A stretch of 64,000 nucleotides of DNA from Verrucomicrobiota bacterium (GTDB lineage Bacteria > Verrucomicrobiota > Verrucomicrobiia > CAIQCK01), in NCBI GenBank assembly GCA_016222825.1, contig JACRQF010000015.1, positions 361,646 through 425,645 of the forward strand. The letters run 5' to 3'. A model generated the notes under the pieces. The model was not told the origin of the DNA. It searched no databases and saw only the letters and a program-made list of their open reading frames with translations. Below are positions 35,261 through 43,693 of this stretch, piece by piece; the stretch's first letter is position 1, and every line of letters starts with the position of its first letter. The translations under genes were made by a program, and so were the position numbers.

Positions 35261-36982
35261 TCACTTCTCCGTTTTCTGATCGGACTTATCGCAGATCGCC
35301 CACAGACGCTTCCCGATCACGGCATACAACACCCCGTTGGCAACACTATGGCTGCTGTATTCCGTATGCTGACTGTTCTTGATGCCATCGTGCAATCTGA
35401 ACTCCTTGGTCGCCGACAAGATGGTCTTCCCAATAAACACCTTCCCATCGGCAACGAGCGGCGAACTGAAACACGTGAGCTTCTGCCGGGAAGGATGGGT
35501 CCAGTAACAACGGCCGGTGTCGGCATCCAGACAATGGACCGTGTAGGCATTATCCACAACGAACACCAAGCCATCCGCCACCGCCACGGTGGAGACGCTC
35601 TGGTTCAGGCCTTCGTATGACCAGACCCTGGCCTTCTCCGTGACGTCACCGGTCTGGGTGGCATCAATACAGACAATGCTTCCTTTGCACTCTCCGCCGT
35701 GATTGGGATCGCCGCCGATCGCTATATAAACACGGTTATTATGGAAGACCGGAGTGCCGATGATGTCACACGGATGCCCGCGGCCGTCGCCCTTGCTTTG
35801 ACGCGGATAGAATGGGAGCTTCTTATACGCGGCCGGAATACAATCGAACGACCATATCTTCTTGAGCAGAGGCACGTCGGGGACGCTGGCCGCTGGAATG
35901 CTGTCTATGGGCGTCGTGGCCGGCACTCCCAGCGAAAAGCGGAACTCCAGCGGAAGCGCGGGCTTGGGCAGGGTCGAGAGAAGATTGAGTGAACGGGCAT
36001 ACTCCGCTGGCATAAGCCCGCCGGTGTCTTTGTCTTTGACCTTGGCGTAGTCCTCTGGCGAAAGCCCGGTGGTGTCCTTCTCTTTGACATTGATGAAATA
36101 CACAATCGGCCCGCGCAGGCTCGTGGTCATCCAACGGTCCGGCTCGACCCGCGCCGTCGGATTCACCGGCTCGAACGCGTAACAGACGCCATCCCCTGTC
36201 GCAAAAAGTATCTGGGCCTTTCCGTTCACCATGCCAAGGGACGGAGACGCATACTGTCCACGATAGACCTTCTCGCCTATCTGCTCATCATCGCGTGCGA
36301 TGAGTTGGCCGGTTCTCTTGTGGAATACAACCAGGCTGGGAGCCAGTGGATTGTAGGGTATCCGCCCGGGAACCCAGGAGCGCCCGTTGCCCGTGCAGAC
36401 ATAAACGTAGTCGCCACCTTCGCTGCCTTTGTGAATTGCGGCTTGTCCGGATCGTGTCCGCCCAGAAGCACTTTCAGGTCAACGCACATCGCTTCCTGAT
36501 ACGGGCTGACAAAGTAGAGCCGATCACCTTCAATCGTGGGAGCTGAACTGATAGACCAGTTTTCCAGATCGTTTCTGGAAGAAGGCCGGGGGCAGATGAA
36601 CGAGCCGAGCAGGCTTCCGGTCTTCTCGTCGAAGCACAGGAAACATGCTTCCTTTCCATCCTCCCAAGTCGTCCCGACAAACACTCTGCCCCGGCTTACC
36701 ACGGGGCTGCCGGTCGTGCGACGGCCAATCCTGGAAACCCACTTGACGTTCTTCGTCGTTTGCAGGAGCACTTCACCCGCATCGTTCTGCTTGCAGGAGC
36801 ACTTCACCCGCATCGTTCTGCTCGCCGCAATCAACCGAATCCGGCAACTTCCGATCGCTCCTGGCAACCCTGTTACGCGAGGCTTGCCCACACCACTCAG
36901 GCCAGTCGCTGGCACCGACCACGCCTGCCCCGGCCGCCAGAAGCACGCCGGCGCAAAGGACCATCATTCTTCTGCTTGTCAT
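35261..36982 (-). pseudogene. PQQ-like beta-propeller protein, broken by two frame changes
   Basis: Three pieces in different frames make up one ancestral gene. Piece 1 (36982 down to about 36800) has a signal peptide and reads on through SDWPEWCGQASRNRVARSD, the family opening. Piece 2 (to about 36420) reads KWVSRIGRRTTGSPVVS and CFDEKTGSLLGSF; piece 3 reads GDYVYVCTGNGRSWVPGRI, then GMVNGKAQILFATGDGV to the stop at 35261. The change between pieces 1 and 2 is explained by a 31-bp tandem duplication (36760-36821): dropping one copy restores the frame. The second change, at about 36380-36430, also appears to have lost part of a blade. The reading of blades on both sides is good enough that recent decay is likely. 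Confidence 0.8.
36760..36821 (-). repeat. 31-bp tandem duplication causing a frameshift
   Basis: 36760-36790 and 36791-36821 are identical 31-mers (beginning TTGCAGGAGCACTTCACCCG on the plus strand). As 31 is not a multiple of three, the copy shifts the frame of the broken PQQ-like gene. Without one copy the signal-peptide frame continues directly into KNVKWVSRIG. Confidence 0.9.
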
Positions 36983-37031
36983 CGTCTCAATCCTTGTTCG
37001 CAGTCCCTCTTCGGGTCATGGCACGGCAACG

Positions 37032-37086
37032 CCGGCCCGGTGGAGAAGCATTCCGCCTTCATGGGCGGAATTCTGCACCGGGCCGG
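37032..37086. repeat. Large two-part palindrome between genes
   Basis: CCGGCCCGGTG (37032-37042) pairs with CACCGGGCCGG (37076-37086); inside, ATTCCGCC (37050-37057) pairs with GGCGGAAT (37064-37071). Together they give a long hairpin with one internal bulge. It fills the start side of the broken PQQ-like gene, in the 232-bp gap after the Gfo/Idh/MocA stop. No gene supported in the gap. Confidence 0.75.
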
Positions 37087-37214
37087 AGGCGAGTCAAGCG
37101 CACTGAGACGGCAGTGACTGCGAGCAAGTTGATTCTTAACGCACAACGCCTTCTTCGCGGGTTCGGCACGTCGGCTGGTGTTCATTCGCTTGGCCGCCGG
37201 TAGAATCCGGCCTT

Positions 37215-38462
37215 CTACAGCGAATACTGCGGGATCTTCATGCGCTCGCCGTCCTTCATGGCGGAGAGATGGGCGTAGTAGCCGGGGACGGTCATGTTCA
37301 ACGCGTCAATGACATCCACCGCCGGTTTCCGGCCCCGAAGGATGGCGTCAATGAAATCGTCCGCCAGATAACCGTGGGAGCCGCCGTGGCCGCCCGCGGA
37401 CACGCCCGGCGGCAGGGCGGGTTTCTTCAACTGCACGCCCTTCTCCAGCGCCTTCTTGAACCGCCGCTTGCCCTCGGCGTCACCGACGAAACCATCCGCG
37501 CGTCCGTTGTGCCAACTGTAACCCGCATACTCGCCGCGGAGCCGGCCCGCCTCCAGATACTCCCCTTGCGAGCCGCAGATGATCATGCGGGAAATCCCTC
37601 CCTCGCTGGTCCGGAACAGCCCGACCTCTGACTTGAAGATGTTGCCGATGCCGTTGGGCTCGCGCTTGCTCTTGTCGAACAGCGGCGTCCCCTGGCAGCT
37701 CACATCCACGAAGCTGCCGTGCGTCACGCTGACGTAGTAAGCCGTCGCGTGCGTCGGATACCACATCGGCGCGCCGTTCTTGCGCCAGTCCTTATACGAG
37801 CCGAGCGACGGTGTCCCCAGAGAGTGCGGGTGACAGTATTCCCCTTCGGAGTAAACGATGTGGCCGAAGACATCCGCCGCGTAGAGCTTCTCCATTGCAT
37901 ACAGATCGTCGTGGAAGACGGAGGTTTCAAACATCGCATACACCAGGCCGCGGTTCTTCCGCACACACGCCAGCAGCCGTTCCGCGTCCTCGATTTCGCC
38001 GCGGAACGCGGGCACGGCGGTGCAGACGTGTTTGCCGTGATTGAGCACCTCAATGCAATGCCGCGCGTGCGACGGCGCGTCCGTCGCGACGAAGATGGCC
38101 TCGATCTTGTCATCTTTCACCATCTCCTCCAGCGAGGGATACGTCTTGCCGCACTTGACGTGCTTGGCCAACGCCGCGCACCGGTCGGGAAACAGATCGC
38201 TTACCGCGACGACCTCGACGTTAGGATGGTGCTGAAACTCAAACTGCGCCGAGAACTTGCACAGCCCGTAACCGACCAGGCCGACGCGGACCTTCCGGTC
38301 GCTGAACGGCTTCCATACCTTCGTCTTGTCGTAATCCGTGCGCGTTTGGTCGAATCCGGGGATGGCCTCCGCGCCGCCGGCGTGGCGCGACATGGATTGG
38401 GCCGCCACCATCGCGGCAGCCGTGCTTCCGAGAAAAGAACGACGGGTGAGTTTGGTTGGCAT
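37215..38462 (-). CDS. Tat-exported Gfo/Idh/MocA-family oxidoreductase
   Basis: 415 aa from ATG 38462 with a GGAGGA site upstream (AATCCAATC spacer); an upstream in-frame extension is not coding-like. Twin-arginine signal LTRRSFLGSTAAAMVA. The NAD(P) fold is VRVGLVGYGLCKFSAQFEF, unusual in lacking a full GxGxxG (GYGLCK), and the (E)xP-type motif is replaced by AVPAFRGEIEDAE. C-terminal domain with EGEYCHPHSLG and SHGYLADDFIDAILRGRKP. Such exported copies are a hallmark of planctomycetes and verrucomicrobia. Reaction unknown, sugar oxidation likely. Confidence 0.86.
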   Translation of the reverse strand: MPTKLTRRSFLGSTAAAMVAAQSMSRHAGGAEAIPGFDQTRTDYDKTKVWKPFSDRKVRVGLVGYGLCKFSAQFEFQHHPNVEVVAVSDLFPDRCAALAKHVKCGKTYPSLEEMVKDDKIEAIFVATDAPSHARHCIEVLNHGKHVCTAVPAFRGEIEDAERLLACVRKNRGLVYAMFETSVFHDDLYAMEKLYAADVFGHIVYSEGEYCHPHSLGTPSLGSYKDWRKNGAPMWYPTHATAYYVSVTHGSFVDVSCQGTPLFDKSKREPNGIGNIFKSEVGLFRTSEGGISRMIICGSQGEYLEAGRLRGEYAGYSWHNGRADGFVGDAEGKRRFKKALEKGVQLKKPALPPGVSAGGHGGSHGYLADDFIDAILRGRKPAVDVIDALNMTVPGYYAHLSAMKDGERMKIPQYSL

Positions 38463-38797
38463 GATTGGATTCCTCCGGTTCGTGGGCGTCGAGTGGGTTT
38501 GCCAGATCGCTTCAGTGCTGCGATTCGTGTTGCTGCGGTCGGCCCGGAGTGTTGTCCCTTCCCTCAGCGGAGTCAATCGCTATTGCCTCACATGTCGCTG
38601 ACGACATTCGAGTTACGGATCACTTCTTCTCTCATTCCGCGTTCCGCACTCCGAAGTCCGCATTCGCTGTTTCCTCTCCCCGCCACTCCACCACTCCAAT
38701 CCTCACACACTCCATTACTCCGCCGCCCAAAACAGCCAGCCAAGACGCAAAGATTTCCATCTGTTCATCCCAGAAACCAAGGCGGCTGCACTGCTTC
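38463..38797. other. Intergenic stretch without gene
   Basis: 335 bp with no supported gene. The upstream half (38463-38600) holds the leader of the Gfo/Idh/MocA gene. From about 38620 to 38735 the sequence is low-complexity, made of many short repeats of tcc, ctcc and cactcc types, such as CATTCCGCGTTCCGCACTCC. This is probably decayed repeat. Confidence 0.55.
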
Positions 38798-39013
38798 TCA
38801 AAACCGGCGGCGCGTGGCGGGCAACAGACGCTTCTTGAGGTCGGCCAGCGTGACGTTGCGCAGGAGATGCCGGCGTTCCTTGGTGTAGTCGCCCTGTCCG
38901 GTTTCGTATTGGTGCAGAAACTCCAGCGCCCCGCCGGGGCCGAGGCCCTTGACGAGAACGGCGAAACCTTCAGCCACAATCTGCTCCGGCGTCTTGTAGT
39001 GCGCTCGTTTCAT
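38798..39013 (-). CDS. Small partner of the PIN-domain gene (possible antitoxin)
   Basis: 71 aa, beginning MKRAHYKTPEQIVAEGFAVL, then a Gly-rich turn and a basic, Arg-rich C-terminus (LKKRLLPATRRRF). Not a known DNA-binding fold by motif. Its ATG overlaps the stop of the upstream PIN gene by 4 bp (ATGA), so toxin-type gene comes first and this gene second, the reverse of usual vapBC order. It may be the antitoxin or another partner; not certain. The tight coupling is the main evidence that it is real. Confidence 0.62.
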   Translation of the reverse strand: MKRAHYKTPEQIVAEGFAVLVKGLGPGGALEFLHQYETGQGDYTKERRHLLRNVTLADLKKRLLPATRRRF

Positions 39014-39447
39014 AGGTTCAACATCCTCATCAAGGTGACCGGATCAACGACCTCCACCTTCAACGCGGCCGTGCGGCTTTGTTTCAGCACATCGTCGTCG
39101 GTCGTGACAAAATAATCCGCCGCCGCGCTTTCGGCGAAGGAAAGATGCAGCGCGTCCATGTCCCGGAATCCCAGCGCACGGACCTCTGCCGCCCTCTGGA
39201 AAATCACGGTGTTCGCCGGCGCGGGACGCCCGAATGACGCCAGCAGTGCCGCGGCGCGCGCCCGACGGCGCGGATTTGGATTCTGCGAGTTCTCGAACTC
39301 CAACGCGCTGGAGTTGCAGACAGTGAAGGCACCGGCGGCGAATGCGCGCAAAACACGCGTCACTGCCCGGCTTTCCAGCCAGATGCGCCCTTGCGACTGG
39401 TTGTCGAAAGGCCGCTTCAAGGCGCACATGTCCACGTAAACCTTCAT
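39010..39447 (-). CDS. PIN-domain protein (VapC-like)
   Basis: 145 aa. The N-terminal MKVYVDMCALKRPFDNQSQG gives the first PIN Asp in a DxC-(A/S) position. Other acidic residues are SALEFENSQN (Glu), FRDMDALHLSFAE (Asp-x-x-Asp, the classical third position) and YFVTTDDDVLKQ (Asp near the end). All four conserved acidic positions of a Mg2+-dependent RNase are present. It is translationally coupled with the 71-aa gene downstream. No typical AbrB or RHH antitoxin is upstream. A toxin-type RNase is inferred. Confidence 0.78.
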   Translation of the reverse strand: MKVYVDMCALKRPFDNQSQGRIWLESRAVTRVLRAFAAGAFTVCNSSALEFENSQNPNPRRRARAAALLASFGRPAPANTVIFQRAAEVRALGFRDMDALHLSFAESAAADYFVTTDDDVLKQSRTAALKVEVVDPVTLMRMLNL

Positions 39448-39566
39448 CGTCGCGAAGTATAGTCACAGCCCCCTGCGCCAGCAACCTGTTCCTCGCGCCC
39501 GCCAGCCATCGCCGATTCGTGCGACGATGCAAAGATTATGGGACTGCCCCCTTTGACTGACCCCTT

Positions 39567-40214
39567 TTATGTCCGAGGCAGCAGTCGTCCTGATTTAACC
39601 TCATAGAAGAACCGGCCGGTTTTAGTTGTAAACATCACGCCGCCCTCCTGTAAGCGTGGGATGATGGAATAGCTTCCGATGTCTCTCCAGTGTTCCGCAC
39701 AAGTGTCATCGCGGATCGCATCCATGATTTCGAATGTCTGAACTAGTTTGGTGCGATCGAACAAGAAGACACGGAAATCAACGCTCTCTCGCCTGACACC
39801 GAAGAGCCGAAATGCTAGCCACAACTTTGAGTTCGGGACAGGGAGGATATCATCCATCAATTCGTATTGGCTGTTGGGATCTGTCAGGAATGGCAATTCT
39901 CTTTCCCCTCTGGGTGTCACAGAGAAAACCGAAGTGGTTATATAGTATGTCTTCTTGAATGCACCGTCGGGATGGAATGGATACAACCCGTCGTGAGCTA
40001 TCTTCTTCAAAATAATACGTTCCTCTGCACCGCGCTCCCCACAAACTCTGGTCTCGCAAACCTCTGACCCGAGAGGAATCCCAAAAAACAAGAAATAAAC
40101 GGCAAGTGCCACCACGCCGACTGCCGATACAACTCCGATTATGATGAGGCGTGCTTTCACCAGGGCGGACTTTCGCGCTGGGCTTCTGGCGTGTCCAGAA
40201 CATTTCCTCATCAT
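39567..40214 (-). CDS. Membrane-anchored protein of unknown function in AT-richer DNA
   Basis: 215 aa if read from ATG 40214 (a GTG at 40244 is in frame, with its purine stretch too close). One N-terminal membrane helix, ARLIIIGVVSAVGVVALAVY; the rest is a soluble domain with beta-like stretches (FRVFLFDRTKLVQTFEIMDA) and no known motif. Its base composition and codon use are visibly more AT-rich than those of the neighbours, a sign of recent transfer. A short stretch at its 3' side (39530-39560) has GGGACTGCCCCC and TGACTGACCCC, motifs reminiscent of REP elements linked with RAYT transposases. Function not known. Confidence 0.6.
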   Translation of the reverse strand: MMRKCSGHARSPARKSALVKARLIIIGVVSAVGVVALAVYFLFFGIPLGSEVCETRVCGERGAEERIILKKIAHDGLYPFHPDGAFKKTYYITTSVFSVTPRGERELPFLTDPNSQYELMDDILPVPNSKLWLAFRLFGVRRESVDFRVFLFDRTKLVQTFEIMDAIRDDTCAEHWRDIGSYSIIPRLQEGGVMFTTKTGRFFYEVKSGRLLPRT

Positions 40215-40250
40215 TGGTGTCAGGCAGGTCGCAACATCAGACACATCCTC

Positions 40251-41597
40251 TCACGCCTTCTTCGCCAACTCCGCGCTGTGGGCCTTGATTTTGCGGATGG
40301 CGTCGAGGATGTGGTCCATGGCGCTGCGGTCGGCCAGCAGCAGGGTCTGGGACAGACCAACGGTCGTGGCGCACACCTGGGCGTTGCCTTTCAGGTCTTT
40401 GAAGCTCTCGCGATACGCCTTCAGCCGGTCGGCGCTCCAGAGGCGCTTGTAGCCGGTGGAGTTGATGACTTCGTCAAAGATGCCGTCGTTGTATTGCTCA
40501 TGGTAGCCGCCGCCGCAGGGGATGCCTTCCTTGCCCATGGCCTGGATGAACCTGCCTTTCGGCAGGCCGTTGAACTGCGCGGCGTCGTAGCGGATCGGGA
40601 AGAGATGCCACGCGGCGCGGCTGTTCTCCGGCAGTCGCGCGGGGGCGACGCCGCCAATCTGGTTCAGGCCGGCGATGAGGTAGTCGGCGTTGGCCTGACG
40701 GTGCGCGGTCTCCTTCTTCAGCTTCTCGATCTGCGAGAGAAGGATGGAGGCTTGGAAATGTTGCATCCGGAAGTTGTTGCCGCGGGTGAAAGCGCCGGAG
40801 CCGGTGTTCGTGCCGAAGGAACGGCCGCAGTTGTGGTAGGAATGGCATTTGTCCACCAGCTTCTCATTCATGCCAGTGATGGCGCCACCTTCGCCGGAGG
40901 GGATATGCTTGGAGTTCTGGAAGCTGAAGCAACCGAGATCGCCCACCGTGCCGCACTTGCGGCCCTTGTATTCGGCCAGCCACGCCTGGCAGGCGTCCTC
41001 GACCACCGCGAGTTTGTGTTTCCTGGCGATGGCGTTGATCTCGTCCATGTAACAGGGCATGCCGTAGATGTGGACGGGCAGGATGGCCTTGGTGCGCTCG
41101 GTGATGCGGCTCTCGATGCTCTTCGGACACATCGTGAGTGTCTCCGGGTCAGTGTCGGCGAACACGGGCAACGCTTTCTGGATCAGGACGGCATTGTAGG
41201 TGGCGATGAACGTGTAGGGCGCGACGATGACTTCGTCGCCGGCATCCACGCCCGCGGCGTAGAGGCTGGTGATGAGCGCGGTGGTGCCGCTGGAGGTTGC
41301 CAGGGCTTTCTTCGCGCCGAGGAGCTTGGCCCACTCCGCCTCGAACGTCGGCACTTTGCCGCCGCCGCCCGCGCGTGACCAGCGACCGCTGCGGAGGATT
41401 TCGACGATTTCGGGTTCCCATTGCTGACGCCAATCGGGCCACTTCGGCCAGCCGCCGGTGTGCGCCGGCTTGCCACCGAGAAGAGCGGGTTTGGCGGCAT
41501 CGGCTGCGAAGACGTTGGGGCCGGTGCGCGCGCTGAGAGCGACGGCGCTGGCGGCGGCGGTTTGGATGAAATGGCGGCGGGTGAGATGGTTATTCAT
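40251..41597 (-). CDS. Tat-exported DegT/DnrJ/EryC1/StrS-family protein
   Basis: 448 aa from ATG 41597 (MNNHLTRRHFIQTAAASAVA); a longer frame to 41651 is unlikely. The twin-arginine-type leader predicts export after folding. The aminotransferase body contains ATSSGTTALITSLYAAGVDA, DEVIVAPYTFIATYNAVL, VVEDACQAWLAEYKGRK, and the PLP lysine Lys230 in FSFQNSKHIPSGEGGAI. C-terminal GGGYHEQYNDGIFDE follows. In the cytoplasm the family makes amino sugars; an exported copy with an intact lysine is unusual. Cofactor loading before Tat export is inferred. Confidence 0.85.
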   Translation of the reverse strand: MNNHLTRRHFIQTAAASAVALSARTGPNVFAADAAKPALLGGKPAHTGGWPKWPDWRQQWEPEIVEILRSGRWSRAGGGGKVPTFEAEWAKLLGAKKALATSSGTTALITSLYAAGVDAGDEVIVAPYTFIATYNAVLIQKALPVFADTDPETLTMCPKSIESRITERTKAILPVHIYGMPCYMDEINAIARKHKLAVVEDACQAWLAEYKGRKCGTVGDLGCFSFQNSKHIPSGEGGAITGMNEKLVDKCHSYHNCGRSFGTNTGSGAFTRGNNFRMQHFQASILLSQIEKLKKETAHRQANADYLIAGLNQIGGVAPARLPENSRAAWHLFPIRYDAAQFNGLPKGRFIQAMGKEGIPCGGGYHEQYNDGIFDEVINSTGYKRLWSADRLKAYRESFKDLKGNAQVCATTVGLSQTLLLADRSAMDHILDAIRKIKAHSAELAKKA

Positions 41598-41625
41598 GGG
41601 GGTGGGGTCCTTCAGGATGATTTTT

Positions 41626-41703
41626 TGGCCGCGAAAGAACGCAAAGAACACAAAGTCTCAGAGCCTGTTTCGTCTTTGCGCTCTTTGGGTTCTCTTGCGG
41701 CCA
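41626..41703. repeat. Inverted repeat with 30-bp arms
   Basis: 41626-41655 (TGGCCGCGAAAGAACGCAAA then GAACACAAAG) and 41674-41703 (CTTTGCGCTCTTTGGGTTCT then CTTGCGGCCA) are inverted copies that agree in 25 of 30 bases. Its AAAG-rich units are of a type scattered in many environmental bacterial genomes. It lies in the 250-bp gap between the DegT and CocE genes. The rest of the gap shows no gene. Confidence 0.75.
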
Positions 41704-41847
41704 TGCTTCCTCTTTTGTCGCGGCGCTGTGCAGCGAGTTCGGCGGCAGTGTAGCTCCTGCCGGGCACGACACAACAGCAAAGTCACGAGCTACCCACTTC
41801 AAATCACAGGCGCAGGCGTGGGGCAATTCCGAGTCGCGATGACCGGT

Positions 41848-43680
41848 TCAACGCCGCGGGATTAACGGCAGCACCACATGCGAGGGATACTTGGCCGAGT
41901 GCATGATCTTCTGTTCGGCCACGATGGAGTTCGTTTCGAGGCCGATGTTGTCCGCACCGGTGTTGAGGTTGCGCAGGTAGTAGGGGAAGTAGCTGCTGGA
42001 AATTTCGACGCGGATGCGATGGCCTTTCGCGAAGACGTTGGCCGTGGCCCGCCAGAACTCGATGGTGTATTCGTAAACGCGGTTCGGCTCGATGACGCTC
42101 AGCTTGTCCGCGTTGAAAGCCCCGCCCCGCTTGGGGTCGCGATGGCGGGCGCGCATGACGCCCTCGCAGAGCATCGCCGCGTAACCGTCCGGTCGCACAT
42201 CCACGAGCCGGACCATCCAGTCCGTGTCGCGGGCGGAGGTGGCGGCGTAGAGCTTGGCCGTGATCGGGCCGGTGACCTCGACTTCTTCGTCCAACGGCGG
42301 GGTGGTATAGACGAGCACGTCCGGCCCGCTGGATGACTTGCGTGTGTCGGCCGCTCCGTCCTCCAGGTGGCCGCCGGTGAACGGCGACATTGTTGGCTTG
42401 GCGGGATCGTAGGTGTAGGTGTCGAACCCGGCAGATTCCGTCGCGCGGGGTGGCGACGTGCTCAGCGATCCGTCGCCGCTGATCGAGTTGGCGTGACCAC
42501 CGCTGTGCAGGAAATACTTCGTCCAGCGCGTCTGCGGCAGCGGCCAGTCCTGTTCGGCGTGCCAGCGGTTGCGGCCCATCACGAAGACGTGGACGGGCGG
42601 GTCGTTGGTCACGCCGTTGGTAATGCCTTTCAGCCAATGGTCGAACCAACGGCAGACGTAGCCGTCCCAGTTGATCAGCGCGTCGGCGCCGTAATCGAAC
42701 GCGCCCACCTTGCGGTTCTGGTTGAAGATGTGTGGCCACGGGCCGATGACCATTCGCGGCCGGCGGGCGGCGGCGGTCGCGCCGTGTTTCTTCATCGCCA
42801 GGTAGTTCATCGGCGAGCCGGGGAAATCGGCGTCGAACCATCCCGTCGCGGCCAGCGAAGGCACCGTGACCTTCGCATAGGACTGCGGCGTCTGGTAGGC
42901 GATGCCGCGCCAATACGGGTCGCTCGCCACGTTACCGCGAATCCATTTCTCGAACCACGGCGAGTCGAGCGCGCCGCGGAGTTCGTTCAGCTTCAGGTAG
43001 GGCAACTGCATGTAGTCGCTCGTTCGTCGGTCGGCTGCCCCGAACCCGCCGTAAGGACCAGGGCCCAAAGTTTGCCCCACGCGCCCCGCATTCGCTCCGC
43101 CCCAGTCCAGCATCACGCCCACGAGCACGCCGTTCTGGTAGGGGAGATTGTAGAACGGGTCCGGCGGCGCGACTTCGGGCACGATTGCCCGCAGCGACGG
43201 CGGGGCCTGCGTGGCGGTCCACCATTGCGCCCAGCCCATGTAGGAGAGGCCCATCATCCCGACCTTGCCGTCGCACCACGGCTGCGCCGCGAGCCACTCG
43301 ATTAGGTCGTAGCCGTCGGTCTTGTGCTTCGGGTCGAACGGGTCCCACGTGCCTTCCGAATCGAATCGTCCGCGCGAGTCCGCCACCGCCACCGCGTAGC
43401 CGCGCTGCGCGAACCAACTGCCCCGCTTCTGATAGCCCGGATTGTTGCTATAGGGCGTGATGATCAGGATCGCGGGGAACCGCCCGTCCGCCTTCGGCTG
43501 AAACACGTCCACCGAGAGCCGCACGCCGTCGCGCATCGCCGCCTTGTGCCCGCGCGTCGCCTTCACCTCGAACTGCTCGGCCGAATACTTCCCCGGATCG
43601 GGCGCCTGGCCGAAGGACAACGGGGCGTAACAGGTCCACCCGCAAAAGACAATTACGGCCAGAGAGCAAGTCGCTTTCAT
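41848..43680 (-). CDS. Exported CocE/NonD-family (peptidase S15-like) hydrolase
   Basis: 610 aa. Signal peptide 1-24. Alpha/beta-hydrolase of the X-Pro-dipeptidyl-peptidase class: VKATRGHKAAMRDGVRLSVD, FPAILIITPYSNNPGYQKRG, the nucleophile Ser146 in GMMGLSYMGWAQWW, and the C-terminal jelly-roll with LDEEVEVTGPITAKLYAATS. Members cleave esters or amides such as cocaine or glutaryl-7-ACA. The exact substrate is unknown. Followed after 13 bp by the sulfatase gene's stop on the same strand; the two are probably unlinked in function. Confidence 0.87.
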   Translation of the reverse strand: MKATCSLAVIVFCGWTCYAPLSFGQAPDPGKYSAEQFEVKATRGHKAAMRDGVRLSVDVFQPKADGRFPAILIITPYSNNPGYQKRGSWFAQRGYAVAVADSRGRFDSEGTWDPFDPKHKTDGYDLIEWLAAQPWCDGKVGMMGLSYMGWAQWWTATQAPPSLRAIVPEVAPPDPFYNLPYQNGVLVGVMLDWGGANAGRVGQTLGPGPYGGFGAADRRTSDYMQLPYLKLNELRGALDSPWFEKWIRGNVASDPYWRGIAYQTPQSYAKVTVPSLAATGWFDADFPGSPMNYLAMKKHGATAAARRPRMVIGPWPHIFNQNRKVGAFDYGADALINWDGYVCRWFDHWLKGITNGVTNDPPVHVFVMGRNRWHAEQDWPLPQTRWTKYFLHSGGHANSISGDGSLSTSPPRATESAGFDTYTYDPAKPTMSPFTGGHLEDGAADTRKSSSGPDVLVYTTPPLDEEVEVTGPITAKLYAATSARDTDWMVRLVDVRPDGYAAMLCEGVMRARHRDPKRGGAFNADKLSVIEPNRVYEYTIEFWRATANVFAKGHRIRVEISSSYFPYYLRNLNTGADNIGLETNSIVAEQKIMHSAKYPSHVVLPLIPRR

Positions 43681-43693
43681 CGCGTGAATGAGA

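Noticed and set aside
35100-35279. A short plus-strand open frame after the HEAT-repeat gene.
   Set aside because: No ribosome site, includes the palindrome at 35234-35254 and reaches into the pseudogene's end.
39530-39560. An insertion-sequence end or RAYT gene remnant.
   Set aside because: Only short motifs are present; no transposase frame was found nearby, so it is mentioned as a hint only.
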